64,000 nt of DNA from Aquila chrysaetos chrysaetos (Eukaryota > Chordata > Aves > Accipitriformes > Accipitridae). Numbering within the stretch: position 1 is the stretch's first letter; each line of letters opens with the position of its first letter. Position numbers and translations under genes: made by a program. Of the stretch, positions 46,514 through 62,100 are shown piece after piece. Location of the stretch: assembly GCF_900496995.4 (NCBI RefSeq), contig NC_044024.1, forward strand, positions 434,001-498,000, written 5' to 3'. The notes below the pieces were generated by a model. The model was not told the DNA's origin. It saw nothing but the letters and a program-made list of their open reading frames with translations, and ran no database searches.

Positions 46514-49500
46514 AATCTTGCCCAAGAATGTTTGTTCTCTCCTGGAAGATTTTTTTCTGTCTATATTTTAGCCTTTGCTGGTTTGGATCCTGACTGTGAG
46601 CTCAGTCACCATTGTGATTAAATATGATTTTGCCTTTCTTTAATTTGCTGAAACTGACTTGGCTTTCAGGCAGCAGTTCCCAAAGCAAGGTACCTAGCAA
46701 TATGCAGTTTGTGATATTTTCAGTCTAGGAAACTCATCCGATGTGCTCATGTCCCTGGTAATTAGTGTGTGTGTGTATAAATGTTGGTTCAATTTTCTTT
46801 ATGGTCTGAGATCTTTAGATTAACTAAAGATTAACTAAATCATCTTGTTCTTTCCTATGATAATAAATGTCAGTCTAGTAAAACACTTTTTGTCCTCATT
46901 ACCATGGTGCCTTTGTGTCTACCTGAAGAGACAAACACCCCTGGTGTCCGTCTGGCCTTTCCACTTGGGTTCTGTGTAGCAGGAGATTCCTGTTTCCCTG
47001 TAAAGCCCCATCATGTTTGTGTTAGGCTCTTCATAGGCACTGCTTGCCTGAAGTCCTCAAACCATTGTGCTTGCTGGGGTGCTGTTATTAGTGTTGTGCA
47101 GCTAAATAAAGTTAGAGCTTTACCCTGCACAGGGCTCCAGGCAGGTCAGGGGAGCAGGGGGTGCAATCCTGACCTCGGTGCTTTGCCGTACATCAGGTAG
47201 CAGAAGCTTGTCCTGATCCCCTGCCCTGCGCCTCTGCTAATGTGGATGCCATCATTCTCCCACTCGCTCTTCCACGGGGGCTGTCACTAGTGTCCAGCTG
47301 GCATGTCTCACCCTAGACTGCCAGACACTTTAAAATCTGGCATTTAAAAGGCAAAAAGTTCTATTTTTGTTCCTTGTATAAAAAAGTTGAAAAGAAAGAA
47401 AAGTTAAACTTTGGCACGTATGTTTAAAGAAAGCGTAAATTGCTTCAAATCTGAACCGTGAAAGCTTTCCTCTTTTTTTTTATCTGAAAATGTGCAGTTT
47501 TCTCAAGCAACTGTTTCTGCTATTTCTAGAAATATTAAGTGAAAAATATAAACTTCTGCCTCTGGGTAAAGAAAAATTCTAACTATAATTTTTTTTGTGT
47601 GTGAATTCCTAACCTGCCTTAAAATCAAGCAAACACACACCAACAGAAAAAAGCCTACAAAGGCACTGTTTTTAAATGAAAGCTCTTTACGTGTCCCCTT
47701 TAGCAGACTACTACTTTTGTCTTTCAGCTCAGAGATTAGAGGCCACTGGATGTGTAATAACCTGCCAGGGCTCAGGCCAGGAGGGGACCGCAGAGAGTGG
47801 TCACAGTGAGGGGCACTTGGACGGTCCCCGGCTGTGTCCTGCCGGGCTTGCAAAGCTTCGCCAGTGCTTTCCATGCAGCAAAGACCTCAGGCACTGGATG
47901 TGGAATCCACCTCACTAATGTGATGGATGTGGCACCACACCCTGCCACCAGCTGGTACCTTTGCACAAGGGTGACTGGAGCTGTCCCTGCTGCTTGTAGA
48001 CCTGGTGATTTCAGTATCATTTGCTAGAGAGGAAGATCATAATCTGTAACCACTGCATGGGCAAAAGAAGGGATCCCAGCAGTTTCTGCTGTTCCTCTGC
48101 TGGAAGCTTTTTGCCAGTTTCCCAGAAATTGTTGGGATAGTTCAGAAACACAGTGAGTTAAGGAAGATGAAAGGGATAAAAGAAGAGTATGTGAAGCCAG
48201 CATGACAGCTGTCAGTCACACAAGACTTTCAAAATGCTTTAAGAAAAAGAGTAGTTTCACAGGAGATCTAGCCAGCAAAAGGAGTTGCCAATTGCCATGG
48301 AAAAATCAATTTTTTTTACCTTCAAATACAAACTAGCACTATCAATCTTAAACTGAAAAAAATCTTTGGTGAAAAATACTTTCCAGCAGCAACTTAAAAA
48401 AAATTTCCTATTCTATATTTTCCTATTGTGGACAACTGACTTTCTGCTTGAAAATTTTTTGTATAGGAATCCTCTGCTGCTCTTGGCAAAGAGCATACTT
48501 GTAAATTTCTTTCATTAGGACACAGACATCAAAGAGTGAACAAAAATAAGCCATTATTTTCCTTCTTGTCCCCACTCTGACTACTGTGCTTAGGCTTCCT
48601 TCCAGGTCTCTGTGGTTTGGGCCCACCTGTAGGCTCATGTCACCAACCTCATCAATCTTAGTTTAAAGGTTTCCTCATTAAGTTAGCAAGTCTGTGATGA
48701 AAGAAACTCTTCCCCCTGCTTCAGATGGACCTTGTTCCTGCTCAGCACTTCTCTTCCCCTGGCAAATCACTTCCTCTGGGGCTGCCTGTGCAACCAGACA
48801 GGTGTTGCCCCATTTTCCTCTGTAGCCTGTACAATTTTAAAGCCTTTGGATACACTGCAGTTTGGCTTTATTCATTTTAAAACATTCCAACTTTATTTTA
48901 ATGCCTCTGCTAATGAGCAGCCTAATAGCAGCATGATCTCCTTTTACTTCTTCAGGGAGCATTTGGTAATACAATGTAGGCCACAAAAAAAAAAAGAAAG
49001 ATCTGGAAGGTAAAATGCAGAAACAATGGGAAGAAAGAATTGTAAGACTAATGGTGGTGTTTTGCTAGGCCCAGTGAGGTTCATGGGAGGATTCCCATGC
49101 CCTTTTAGTACTTGATTTTTTTAAAGCCTATTGAACTAAATTTCAGTGAGCTCTGATCAGGGCCTTAAAAATCCTTACAAAACTTTTCCCAGGGCTATGG
49201 GATCAGGGAAGAGGATTCACCTTCCCATGAGTGTCAGTAGGCATCAGATGCTTCATTTTGACGAAGGTGTGCTAGAGTAAATCCCTTGGCTAACATGCTT
49301 TGGGACCTTTTCAGGGAGAGATGCTGCAGCAGTATCTCGCCATCACATAAGGTTTATAACTGAAATCCTTTCTCTGCTGATAGTCAGTGGTGGAACGTAA
49401 GCCAAGTGAAGATTTACTTTCTCTTGTCAATGTATTTTACTGATTTGTCAATCATTAAATTCTAGTGTGAAGAAGTTAATGGTTTGAAGCAACAATAAGT

Positions 49501-50091
49501 GGTGCCAGGAGCAGTGTTGTCCATGGGGTCCTCAAATTTCTGAGCAAATGGGCAAGTCTACAAGACCAGCACTGACTGTCACTCTTAAATCTTGCCTAGC
49601 TCCTCAAATGACCAATCTCCAGACAAGACTCTGGTATAGGAAGGGGTGTCAGTAGAGAATGGGTTCAAAAAGTTTGGAGAGACTCCTGGGAAGGTAGAAA
49701 AAGGGGTTTCTGGAAATATGGATTTCACCTGGAAGAGTTAAGAGTTTAAAAACTGTTCCAAATAAGCATATGCTTTAGCTTGTCTGAGCTGAGCCGACAT
49801 TAGGGTGGCATGAAGCCTGTGAGGAATAAATAGAAATGATGCTGTGAACACGCAATCAGCTACAAACCATCAGCATTCCTCTGCTACCGCATCATAAAGG
49901 GAGCAGAGCATATGGGCAGTGTTGTTCTTAAAAAGGCCTAGAATCTGCCAGACTGGGCAAAAAACATTGCTTCATGACTCCTTTTAGACCGGGGTAAATC
50001 CCTCCCCCTGCTCTGAATCAAATATGAAGCAACATCAGTCTCTAGTTCCACAGTGTCAGAGAGCATGGTTACCCCTTCTTCACCCTTGAAA

Positions 50092-50123
50092 ATATGTGTT
50101 TATGTATATGTACATATATATAC
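50092..50123. repeat. Imperfect TA/TG/CA dinucleotide-rich microsatellite
   Basis: A stretch of mostly alternating pyrimidine-purine bases (ATATGTG ... ATGTATATGTACATATATAT) about 32 bp long is a degenerate microsatellite. Confidence 0.7.
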
Positions 50124-53100
50124 AAGCCCTATTTGAAATGTAATCCCCTTCATAGATACAAATGTGAAGGGCAGACCTTTTCTATCTTCACAGAAACTAG
50201 TGGAATTAGACCACAAATAAATTTGGTCTGAGATCTTAGGAGATTGGATCACATCTTGGCAGTTGTTGCAGTCACCACCCTTCCATGATGCCTTGCGAGG
50301 TAGAATAAATATTCACTGAACTGATACTTCTGGGATTTTTTTTTCTGCTCAGTCAGACCCAGAGGCTATTCACTGGTATCACCAAGTTTACTTTAGGGTT
50401 AATTGCAGATTCTCTTGGTTTCTAGAAACTGATATATGAAATCCAAACCATGTGCAAGGAACTTGTTTCTTAGCAGCTTCATCTACTGTCATGTTCTGTT
50501 TACTGATATTCCTCCTCAGTAAATCACAGCTTGTGGAGAACAATAGAGGTACAGACTCATAGCCAAACCGAGGAACTTATTGAAGTAGTGGAGGAGTTAA
50601 ATACTGGTGAGACAGCAACAGTCAATGGAAATAAGCATAGCTCACATAAAAACTTAGAGGTTGTGTGGCAATCAGTAAGATGCTGACAGACGAGGCAACC
50701 AGAGCCTACTCTACCCGGGCTCTGAACTGCTCATGTTTTGGGACAGGACCTTTCCCACTCCTTTTTCCCAAGCCAGACAAAACTTTGACAACAGGCATAG
50801 GTTTAGTTGTTCTCTAATATTTTTAGTTCTGGAAGCCTTGCAAGCTACTTCACATCCTTCCCATCACTTGAGGTGACTTTCCCATAATGGCACCAACTTC
50901 CCTATGTCTGGTGGGATCACATCTTTTCTGTTTCCTTCTCCCTCTTTCTTCTTTTCTCTTCTGGTGATGCTGAACTAGTCATCCCAGGAATAAAGCTGTC
51001 AGGGGAGGAGAGTGCAGTGTTCCTTTGCAGTGATTAATGGGCAGTGTATTTGGAGCTAATAAGCGAGATGAGTCTTTAAAATAACATTCATCAAAGGGAA
51101 GAGCTTGTTGGTTGCTAATTTATGAGGAGAGTCACTACCCTCCCACTGTAGGCTGATAATCCGGAACTGACTCACTGACTAAAATTGTTTAAACCATCAT
51201 ATTCCTGAAGTATTACATTTCAGATCAAGGCCTAAAGGGCCAGGAGCATAACTGGCTGACACCCTTACGCATGTGTCACCATCCATCTTGAGGGAATATT
51301 GCAGCAGCAGGAGCAACCTCAAAAAGCTCTAGCCATCAAAGGTGCCTCTCTGGTGGCTCCTTATAACCCCAGTTTCCTCTGTTTTCCCGTGAACGCCACA
51401 TGCTCTGGAAAGAGGCAGTATGCTTAGGAAGCTGGTGATTTAGATAGGACACGGAAAAGAGATTCTTCCCACCAGTGTCTTCTGAGGGGCTTAGTCAGGC
51501 AAGCTCTCACAAGGCATGCCAAACACACACAGGCAGAATTGGAGTGATCCTCACAGCTATGCTTGTACTGAAAATGCACAATTAAATAACTTGCCCAGCA
51601 AAGGGGAAACCTTCTTCCTTGGTGGGAAAATATCCTGAGCTGGAGGGGGCTTTGGCCAATGTACCTCCCTTCCTTGGAGAACACCCTTGCCTCCAGCAGA
51701 CACCCACATGGAAAGACTGTGTTTGAAACACAGGCCTTCCTCTGGAAAGCTGTTCTACTTCATATCTATGTGGAAATGAAAAATAATCTAAAAAAAGAAC
51801 TAGTTACTCTGCAGTCTAATAGAGAATTAATCAACTCATTTTTCACCATGATCACCTAAGTAGGAAGAGATGTATCAACTGCAAGCTGGTGGGGCTGAGC
51901 AGGTGTTCAGGGCCCCATGAGCATCCCTGCTGCAGGCAGTGTATTGCCTCTGCTCCTTGAGGGACACGGGACCAATAAGAAATACAGTATCTTGCACAGG
52001 AATGTGCATGGTACCACATGCCTGGGACCTTGGCAAGGATAAAGACTTGATTGCTTTTCTAAACCCAGCTCCAGAGTCCCAATTCTGCTTGTCCCAGTTT
52101 GGTGGCTGGGCACTTATGCAGGAAGAGAGAGACTTGGCAGGTTCAGCAGTGATAAGCATCTGTGTTTGATAAAATGGGATACTGAACTCTGCCATGCATC
52201 CAGCTTTCAGTCTTTTATGTCCTCAGGCACAACCAACTGCAGGAAAGAACAGGATTTCCAAGCAGGGCAATGCTTGTTGGTCAGCACAGCCCTGTGCTGG
52301 TGCACTGGCTGTGTGTCCGTGGGGCTGGGCTGGCAGTCCAGGTCAATGCCATTGTTCAAAGGGGAACAAATCCTATTAAAGCAGCAAAGAAGAAAAGCCT
52401 TTATTCTTGGAGTCTTACTCAGTTTTCTGCAAATTGCTTAACTAAAACTAAAGCATTTGAAAATGATACCAAAACTACTGTGAGTTATATGGTTGGGTTT
52501 CTTGATAGCCTGGGTATGGAAGCCTGCTGCAACCCAGTTCTGCTGTTATTAATGCTATTTTAACTTTCGGCTCTTCATGTGGAAAAAGCATTTCATGTCT
52601 TAAATACTTCCCCTTGCCCCAGTCATGGCCCTAGTCATGCAAGAGTCCTAAATAGTGGAGAAGTCTCATTAATTGTGCTCAGCCTTCAGCTATCAGTCAA
52701 TAAATGAACATGATTTTTATGGCAGAGGGGTTTTTTTTAGTGGTAACGTCATACCTCAGGCTACAAGAAAACTCTTTTAGTGAACACATTTCTTGGAAAG
52801 TTAAACACATACCCAAAAGACCAGGAAAAATGCAGTGGAGAAATAAAATCCTCTCCAAAATAGAGAGAAACAGAAAAGGGAAATTAAGTGTCTTGGTTGT
52901 ACAGTAAGATAATTTTCCCTTCTCTCAAGCCTCAATAAATATCTATGAGGCATTAGTAACAGGAAAGTGTGTCCCCTAAACTGCTGCATAAGCTCTGCTT
53001 TGTCTTTTGGCTATATTTGTGGAGTGCAGCATCCTGTGTGTGTGCAACAAAATCAATCTTCTGTACAAAGAGTTTTTCATAGTAATTGCACTTCACTGAC

Positions 53101-56100
53101 TGAGCTTGTCCAGAACTTCAAAAATATCTTTCCTGACACCTCCCCAAGCTGAGATGTAGTTTTTGGCAATCTAGGCTTCTGCCAGCTGAGATATGAGTTT
53201 CCAGTACATGTAGCATTAAAAAAGGATGCCCAGTGACTGCTCAGGAGAGCACTTGTTTTGTTCCTGTGTCAAGTATTGTCGGCACGTTTGCTGCGGCTCA
53301 GGCCTGTGACAGCTGGGAGCCAGCTAACTGCTCCTGTGTGTCAGACGTGTCACTCGGCAAAAATAAAAACAGCTGAGAAAGCCCTGCCTTCTGGGAAACC
53401 AGAGATACTGTCTCTGCATGTCAGAGCTGTGACTGTGTCAGGGAACGACATTATCGTTTCACCCTGGCATGATGTGCGGTGTTTGTACCAGTGTGCTCCC
53501 ATGGTTGTGGCAAACCCTTGCTGAAGGCAGAGCCGTGCGGCACCCATGGTGTGTGGCGGCAGTGCCTGGGCTGTCCGGTGCTGCCCCAGCCGCACCTGCA
53601 GCAGCTGCTGGTCCGACTGCAAAGACCAGCGACTGGCCGCAGGAGATGGATGGAGCATGCTCTCGCTGTGAAGGGGCATGGTGTTGTCTTTGGGCTGAAG
53701 GAAAGGGGCGCTGAATGTGGAAATTTTCAACGCATGTCGCTGCCAGTCTGCTGGAGAGAAGAGGAAGAGAAGGCAGGCTTTCCTTGTTGTTCTAATGCCT
53801 GGGCACCCCTGGTGCTTATTAAAAAGGTTATGTGGAACAAAACAGAAGAGAAGATGTGAGCATAGTGCAATGTAGGTCTCTGTGCTGGCTACCCAAAAAA
53901 GGATGCCTGGCACTCGGGATGCTGAGGAGAGGGATGGTTCAGAGACAGGACCTTTGAGCTCTTACTCCCACGTTAATGCTGATTCTCCCTCTTTGCCCTC
54001 AGCAAATCACTCAATTTCTCCACACTCTGCTATCCATAAAATGAGGTTAATGATAGCAATTTCTCTGCTTCACAGGAGGGCTGGGTATGAATTAATATTT
54101 GCCAAATAATATGAGACATAAAAGATATGGTATTAATGTAGGATAAAGTTGCTGCAGAGGAAATGCAGTTTTCAGATTGTTGGGATCTCAGAAGTGAAAT
54201 AGCTGGGCATGATGGGTCTAGACTGAGGAATACACATTAATGTCAAAAAGATTTGGGAGTTCATGTGATTTAGACTGGAATGACTGTGGCCAACACAGTG
54301 AGACTGTGGGGTTTAAGGAGCAGGGCACTGGTTTTCTGCAGAGTACAGAAAAGTGTTAGTTCTATCACTGGAAATGGAAAGGACACCCCAAGTTAACAGC
54401 AAGCATCCTAGTGATGGTTTTTTTGTTTTCCTTTTTGCATTGGCAAACATTCATAGCAGCAGACAACAGGGATGTCCCTTGCTTTCTACCCTCTAGCTAA
54501 CATGGAAAGTCTGGTCCAACATTTATCCCCATACCAGCACTGGAGTGAGGAAGATAAATGAGGAATTCATATTGTTGGACTAGATTCTGTGTTTGTCAAT
54601 AATTCCAAAGTAGTTCTTGAATTAGTCTATTACTAATAATCTATTTTCACCATAATTGGGAGGACAGGAAGTTCTGGCAGGCGGCGCATGAGACATACAG
54701 GAGAAAATTATTAAAACAGAGCCAAAAATATCACCATACTAGAGTCATGAGTCAGATCCTGACATTTCAAATAAGCACCACAGAGAGACTGAGCTCATGT
54801 GGATGGGATCCCAGTGATCCAGGTGAGAGTAACAGGACAGCTCAGCATGGCTAGCTTTTAATAGAGCGGGGAAACTGGGAATGTCCCAGAGGGACACTGG
54901 CATCTAAAGGGCACGAGGGGCTTCAGACGGGTGTGTGTCTCCTGGGGTCTTCCTAAAGGAAAGGATCACCCTACGCTGTTGGGCTTCACTGTTTTACATG
55001 GCGGTACTTCTGATCAGCTCCTTGTAAAGAATGTGCATCCCCTGGTTAATGTGATTATAAACAGTAATAAATTCTAGCTCCCTCTTGATTAGCGGTTTAA
55101 AAGCCCTCTAAGCTTGTGTCAAGTCAGATTTGCTGAGGAAAGAGGACTAATGTAAACTCACTTCTTATGAAATTCACAAATCTTTGTGAAATGATATGAC
55201 TGCAAGAGACAAAATTTCAAAGAAAAAGTGCCTGTTCTGAGACTTGGTATAAAACTCAAAAGCTGGTTCTGCAGAGCTGCAGGCAGACTGTCCTGTGTGG
55301 CTGCGGGGGGAAGGCTCCATGTTGTGGGTTTTAAAATGGCAAGCTGCTTCTGCGCCCCAGGATGAGCTGGGACAGGGGCAGGTGCTGGCCGCTCAGATGC
55401 TGCTCGGGAGCCACCGGTGCCCCATGCTGCCCCCAACACCACTGTATGTGGAGCAGCAGGAGCAGCTCGGGAGGCTCGGCTGCCCTGGGAATGGAGGGAC
55501 CTGGCCATCTCTCCGTTCACACCTCAGGAGCGCTGACAGTGTGTGAAGCCCGGGGATGCTGAGAGCAGGATCTATCCTAGCGCCTGGGGACCCTGCTGTG
55601 GGGAATCACTAGGAGACAGGAACCCTGATGTGTGGCTGATTTGTGACTTAGGAGCCCTCATCCCCAGCTCTGTGGGGTGAGACTTGCCCGGGCGGTGGTA
55701 TGGGTCTGTCCCTCGCTGGCTGCTCAGCACATCCCTCCCCAGCGCCGTGGTGGTGATATGGCCAGGTGGGCTGTCCCATTGTCCAGGAACATGCCAAGGC
55801 AAGAGACACACTTGATAGGAACAAAATGCTATCAATATCAGAGTGAGTTTCTTCCCAACTTTGGCTCAGGATCCAGGCTTTCACCAAAGTCAGAACACAC
55901 TAGACTGGTTTATGGCTCAGGCCATAGGGGCTGCAGAATCACCTGCTCCTCAGCAAGCAAAGATGTAACCTAAGCTTAACCCTCAGCCTGCATTTGTCTC
56001 AAACTTGTACTTCTCCTTTACCCCTGTTTTTGCTCTGTGCCTGTTAACACCACCTAAGTGCACCACAGGAGACAGGAGCGGTGTGTGCTGGGGGGTTCTG

Positions 56101-59100
56101 CTGTGCGGGGGTTCCCCGCCAGCACCGCGTGCGAAGCAGGTCCCACTGCTCAGAGCAATGCAGTGGGCTCTGCTCCCAGGGCTGCGACAGACTGGGAATG
56201 AGATCCCAGGCTTGTCAATCACCTGAGCTGCTGACCTTATCCCTTCTGCTATAGGAAAACACTTGTTGTCACTCCATCATGAATGTAATGCACACGGCCT
56301 CCCTCGTCCGGTCACCATGAGATCCTCCGCAGAGGCAGAGAGGAAAAGCCCCACCTTTGCCCTGAGCAGAGATCCCTGGGATCCTGCTTCACGCACTGTC
56401 CTGATGCCTCTTTCAGGGAAGCTGCTTGCAGCGGGACTCCCCAGGGCGTGCGGCTCTGCCAGCCTCCGGGCAGCCCTGGCTCACGAAGGGGGCGAGAGCT
56501 TTCATGCCTCGTACCCAGGGCCTGAAGCTGTGAACCCTGCAGATGTTTGTCTGTCACCTTGCCTTCCTGCTTCCCAGGGAGCTGGGCAGAAAGCCACCTG
56601 GCCTATGCACGCAACGCCTGCAAAACCATACAGGCGGCTGCCAGCAGGAAAAAAATATTTGTCTGCGTTCATTCTCTGTTAATAAAAAGAAGTCTTTTTT
56701 AAGGTCACGGGCAGAGGAGTTGTCATGTCACATCCTGCTCTTTATGCCTCCGCAGCAACTCTTAACTTTCCAAACAGGCAGAGCAGAGCAGCAATGGTGT
56801 CTCTGCAATAAATTAACTCTGCTCGCAACCCTGGCTTTGTAACAGCAGCACCCAGCAGGCCTCATCCCAGGAACAGGAGCATACAGAACTGCAGCACATG
56901 ATAAAATGACACGGTGGTATCCTGGCAATCCTCTGTGCTTTGCTCCCCCTAAGACTGCGGGAGATGCTGCCTGTGCACCTCAGCAGAGCCTACAAGGTCT
57001 AATCAAAAGCTGGTATATGGAAAGAATAATTAGAAATGTCTCAATAGTCACTCTCCTCCCCTTGGGTCTGTGGGTGTTTGGCTGTAGATGCTTCATGGGA
57101 TCATGGGCACAATTTTCTCTCTCCCAAGAACAAATTACTCAGCCAGATAAAACAAGCAAAAGATACTGGTTGTGCTGATTCATAAGGAAACAATTTCCCT
57201 TCTATTTTAGCACCATACCAGCAGGAAACTGCAGGGCAATTTGCCAGAGGGACATAGAAAATGAGAATAGGTGCAGATTATCCAGCATTTCCTGGGTGTC
57301 TGATAATTCCTTCACAGCTATCTGTGAGTAGGTTTATGCTGCACAATATGATGTAAAGAGCTTCATCCTCATCTGTAGTAAGCTTCAATACCAGGAGGAG
57401 CATAAATAAAGCAGCCTGGAGCTCAGTGGAGTCTAATTTACATCACTGGAAAATGGTACCTAAAGGGAAGCAAATCCCCATGGTGCTCCCTGTTTGTGCA
57501 TGAGCTGCTGGGTATTTAATAGACCTTCCCTGCAGGGATGATGTTTGCCCCTGCCTCCCTCACCTACTGGCAAATGGGGCAGATCTGCCAGGGCAATCAT
57601 GCCTCTGAGCAGCTTTTTTGGCACCCAATGCCTGGAGGTTCATGGAAGGGCTGAGGCTGTGTCCTGGCTCTGCAGGCAGAGAAGCCTGCTGCACGTGTGG
57701 TCAGGAGAAACACCACGAGGTGGAGGGAGTCCTCCGGGGCTGCAGAGAGCTAGGGCTGGTGGGCTGTGGGGAAGCAGAGTGAGGTCTGGTTGTGCTTGCC
57801 GTGTGTTTCTGGCTTCCTCTGGTTCGGTATCCACACCTTGTGTGGCTCTGGTCTTCACAGAGATGCAGCCAAAGTTTCAGTTCCCGCATCTTGAAGCACT
57901 TAAAAGTTTCAGTAGGAGTTTAGACTTCACTTTGCAACTAAAAGCCTTATTTGCTACCCATAGGAGTATAATTGCCTATTCTTGTCTGCTTTTGAAAGTC
58001 ATGAAGTGGTTTCTCCCTCCTGTGAATCTTTCCATAATACCTCTCTCCTCTGTTTTTGGTAAGGCTCTTGCACAACTCTAGCCTCTGAGCACAGCCATAG
58101 TACTGTGAGAATTCAGTGGCATCAGATTATCCTGTGGCAGCTGAAAATGCTCTTTTTGCCTCTGCTAGCCTCACTCATCATCCAAAAAAATGATCTGCAA
58201 TGCCCAGAAAGATGCTATTTTGTGGTGCTTGGAAATGCTGATTCAGAACTCATGAAAATTCAGCCCTTCACAATTTACCCCCAGCTCCGCATGGTGGGGA
58301 GGAAGCATCCTGGCCCCTGGGACCTGCTCTTTGTGTCTGGAGCCCCTGACTCAGGCTTTAAACAGTAGCCACTCCGATAAGCCTGTTCGGTTCAGGAGAA
58401 GAGACAAAAGATTCTCAAACAGAGCGAGCAATTTTGCTTTCTCTGAGAGTTAAGTAGACCCTAAACTGCTTCTCCACTTAACAGCTCCAAAATGTGTTTT
58501 CCCCCTGTATCTGTACTCATTATTGTCTCTCTGGGCTGCTGCGTGGCCAGGAGTGCAGTGATGCGCTGAGTTAGATCATCTGTTCCCTGTTTTCTCCTGT
58601 GTCAGGACCACACTATTTTGAGTGGAGCATAGCAGAACATTGTGGCTTGGTCAGATGATGGGAGATAACACAGGGCAGGGCAGCAGAGAACTGTTGGAAG
58701 GGAGAGGAATTATTTAGACATCACCAAAAGAGCAAAATGAAAGACATCTGCTGTCTGATTGAGTAATCCAGCATTCAAGATGTTGATCTGTGTTAAAAAA
58801 AAAATTAATTCAATATAATTGTATGTTGGTATTTCTTTACTTGTTTCTGCGATGATCTCACTTCAGTAGTGAAATAGCCTGCAAATAGAGGTACAAATTT
58901 AACAATTTGTTGCAGTCCATTGCCTACAGCCCTAAAAGATAATTAAATTCTCAGAAAATATCCTGCTTTCTAGCACCCTTTAAAGGAAATTATATACGGT
59001 CTGCAGTCTCAAAGGCATCTTGATGAATACACAGATTAGCTCATCTGCAGTTACCTTCGCTTTTGATTTTTTAGGTCATGGTCATCAGTGTCTGTGTGCA

Positions 59101-62100
59101 GTTTTTAATGCTAAGAGAGCCTTAAAAGCAAAGCATGTGCTCAGGTAAGAAGAAATAAAAACATGGGGTTTATGTTATGTTTAAGGGCACAAAGCAAACG
59201 AGGCTGAGCTTGAAGGAAAGGACCGAAGGAGCAGCACACCCCATCACCAGTGAGGGTTCCTTCTCCCTTCCTACATCCCATCTGTTCAGGAGGTCAGCAT
59301 CACTAACAATGCCCCTTTGGTGATCCTTGCAAACTTCTCATACATTTTTATAAATTTTTTAAGAAAATTTGTTTCTGTCTTTCCTGGTTTGGGAAGAAAT
59401 GGACAGTCCTATACAGCTCACAGCAGAAGCGTGTAAGAACGGGGATGGTGTTTTTCTGGCATCCGAATGAAACAAATCCTCAGGCTATCTGGGAACGTTC
59501 CCAGGAAATCTCTTTTCTACCCCAGTGATAATCTGCCTATGCATCCAGGAAGACTTTACTTGCAGCAACTCCAAAAGCACTTTCACAGCCTGCAAAGAGC
59601 TGCTCTGTGTTTTCTGGTTCCCTTTTATGTTTGATTTTTTCAGAGAGTTCAGATTAGTGTTAATTGCTGAGCCCTGTAGAAAAGGGAGTGTTTTGATGGA
59701 GCCTGTAAAAGGAGACCTCACATATTTCAAAGCATTTGAGAAACGGGCAAACAAGTGCAGATAACAGCATCAAAGCCAATATTATATTCTTCTGGTATAA
59801 TGTACAGCATTTGGTAGAGGAAGCAGCTTTCATATGATAGTCACGTTTCTGGAGGAGAATACAAACCCACTTAGCATTTCTGAGCTCCAAGAGCCATGCT
59901 GCTCTCACCCTGGAGCTCGGTCGATAATCATGAGCAGCTCCAGCAGCATGATGGGCAGGACAGGGCGCAGGGAGGGACCACACCTGGGCCAGGGAGCGTG
60001 AGCTGGCTCAGCCCAGCATCTGCACCCTGTACGGGGGCAGGGGAATGGGGAAATGCTTGCCAAGAGCTTGGGTTGACAATTTCTTGAAATGATTTTAAAG
60101 CTCTTTGAAGTACTATTATACTTAACAGCTTTTCATTTTAATGCATTGACTTCTAGAAAGGAGGTATAAGCTAACATGGAGAAAAAAACATTGTTTAATC
60201 TAGAGTTGAAGTTTTGAATATTCATTGTTTATCTCCAGACCACCCCAGCATCTCCAGGATGGCATCCAGTAGTGAGAGCTACTGATTGATTCAAAGCTTT
60301 TATTAGAAAACTAGATACTTTTGAGTAAAAATGCCTATGTAAGAAATTGGAATGTCACCCAGCAGAAAGACTCTCTCATGCCCTGGCAGCTTATCTCCAG
60401 AAAGCAACTGCATACTGATAAAGTGCTCATTAAATAAATATTATCCAGTCCTGGTGGAGAAGAAACTGAAGTCCTGATGGAGAAATAGTACTGGACTGTG
60501 TAAATGAAGACTATCATAAAACAGACGCATAAGGAGCAAGGATTCATGTTGCACAGGAAATCTTCGCTCTGGCATGTATTGATTGCCGCATCTTTGGCTT
60601 TGCAGCCTTAGCAAGTGCTCTATCAAGGCACTTTCCTGTGGCTGTAACTGCAGATGAGTCTGCAATAGTTCTGAGCTTGGGGAGGATGCTGTACTCTGAA
60701 GCCACGGCACTTTGCTGGTTGGATGCAGGAACTGTCCAGCTGCAGCTAACCCAGCACCTGGCAAACCGCCACTGCTGGAGCACAGCTGGTTCTGCAGAGA
60801 AGCAGCCACCAGAAGATCTGTGGCATGGTTTAAGTTATGGGGTGCTATTATTTTGCTGTTCCTATTTCCCCATGCATACACACACCACTTCCTTCCTTTC
60901 TTTTTTAAGTCTTCCTTTCAAATGTGTTGCCAGCATGTATGTTCCCAATCATATACTAAGGAGAGAAGAGAGAAAATTGCTTGCTGAGCAGCCTGGCAGA
61001 AGAATCTTGCTGCTTAAGGTCTTCATCCCCCTCACTGCAGCAATGAAGCTACTCAGGTGGCTTTGTAAGTCGCTTCCATCACTTCATTGCAGCCCTGGTT
61101 GACTGGAGCAGAAAACACTGGCTGGCATGATTAGGAGATGTGGAGATACAGCTGCCCCAAAAACTGCCCCTAGCTTTAGCAAATCTTTTCTGACAAAGAG
61201 CTTCTCACATGTGGGGAAGCTGTCAATTTATTATCACCTGAACTGCAAGCAAAGCAGAATATTGGCCTGTCTTTGTTCACAGCTCCTGTGCAGCTCTAAC
61301 AGCCATTTCTCTACCTTCTCCTCTTCCAAGGTAAACAAATACTGTTTCCTGAATCAGAATGGGAGGGCTTAGACCGCAAAAATAGAGACGGGACCAGCCC
61401 TGAGGTGTATCTCTGTGCTTGTATGAGGTCTCCAACGTTGACAACAGGTGACTGTTTTCATCACGGAAGGATTTTCAGGTCCACAAATCAGTTTGGTCTG
61501 GTCTAAGCTAGCCATCCCTCCATCTCCGCAAGCCACATCAGTGACCAGGGTCACTGACCTGCACTGTCTTTTTTCACTTATAGATTAGATAGATTATACT
61601 CTGTTGATTAGCACAAATGAACTGAACAGAAAGAGGAAAATTGCTCCCCAGGCCCAGCACTTGGCAATAAATTTTCTATACAAAAAGGAAATGCCTGCCT
61701 CTTAAGTTTTAAGTGTTCATATTCTAACAAAAAGGCGTTCCTGGTATTCCTCCTCTGCAGCCATTCATTTGCCTCTGGGAAAGGTTTGGCTTCTGTGCTT
61801 GCCAAGCTAATCAGTGAAACAGAAAACACAGAATGTTAATGTGCATTTAAATCCCAGGCACTCTATACTTACCAGAAAAAAGAAAAAAATGTTTGAAAGA
61901 TAGGTCCACCTGATGCCCATGGCCACTCAACGGTAAGTGCCTTACTTGGTCTAGGGAGAGAGCAGCAGAAAGGACTTTTTCAATTTTAAGCTTCCTAACT
62001 GAGATACCAGCTAGGACAGGAAAAAGACTGGAAGAAAAATGGATAGGACCTGAGTTCCAGATCAGGTAAGCCTCAAATACACAAATTAATACATTACACA

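Noticed and set aside
53350..53913. 187-codon minus-strand frame overlapping a 126-codon plus-strand frame
   Set aside because: Long frames on both strands of one GC-rich patch point to low stop-codon density rather than coding; neither peptide resembles a known family.
57545..58081. 178-codon open frame on the plus strand
   Set aside because: Low-complexity Gly/Ser/Arg-rich first half and no homologous feature; no exon boundaries fit.
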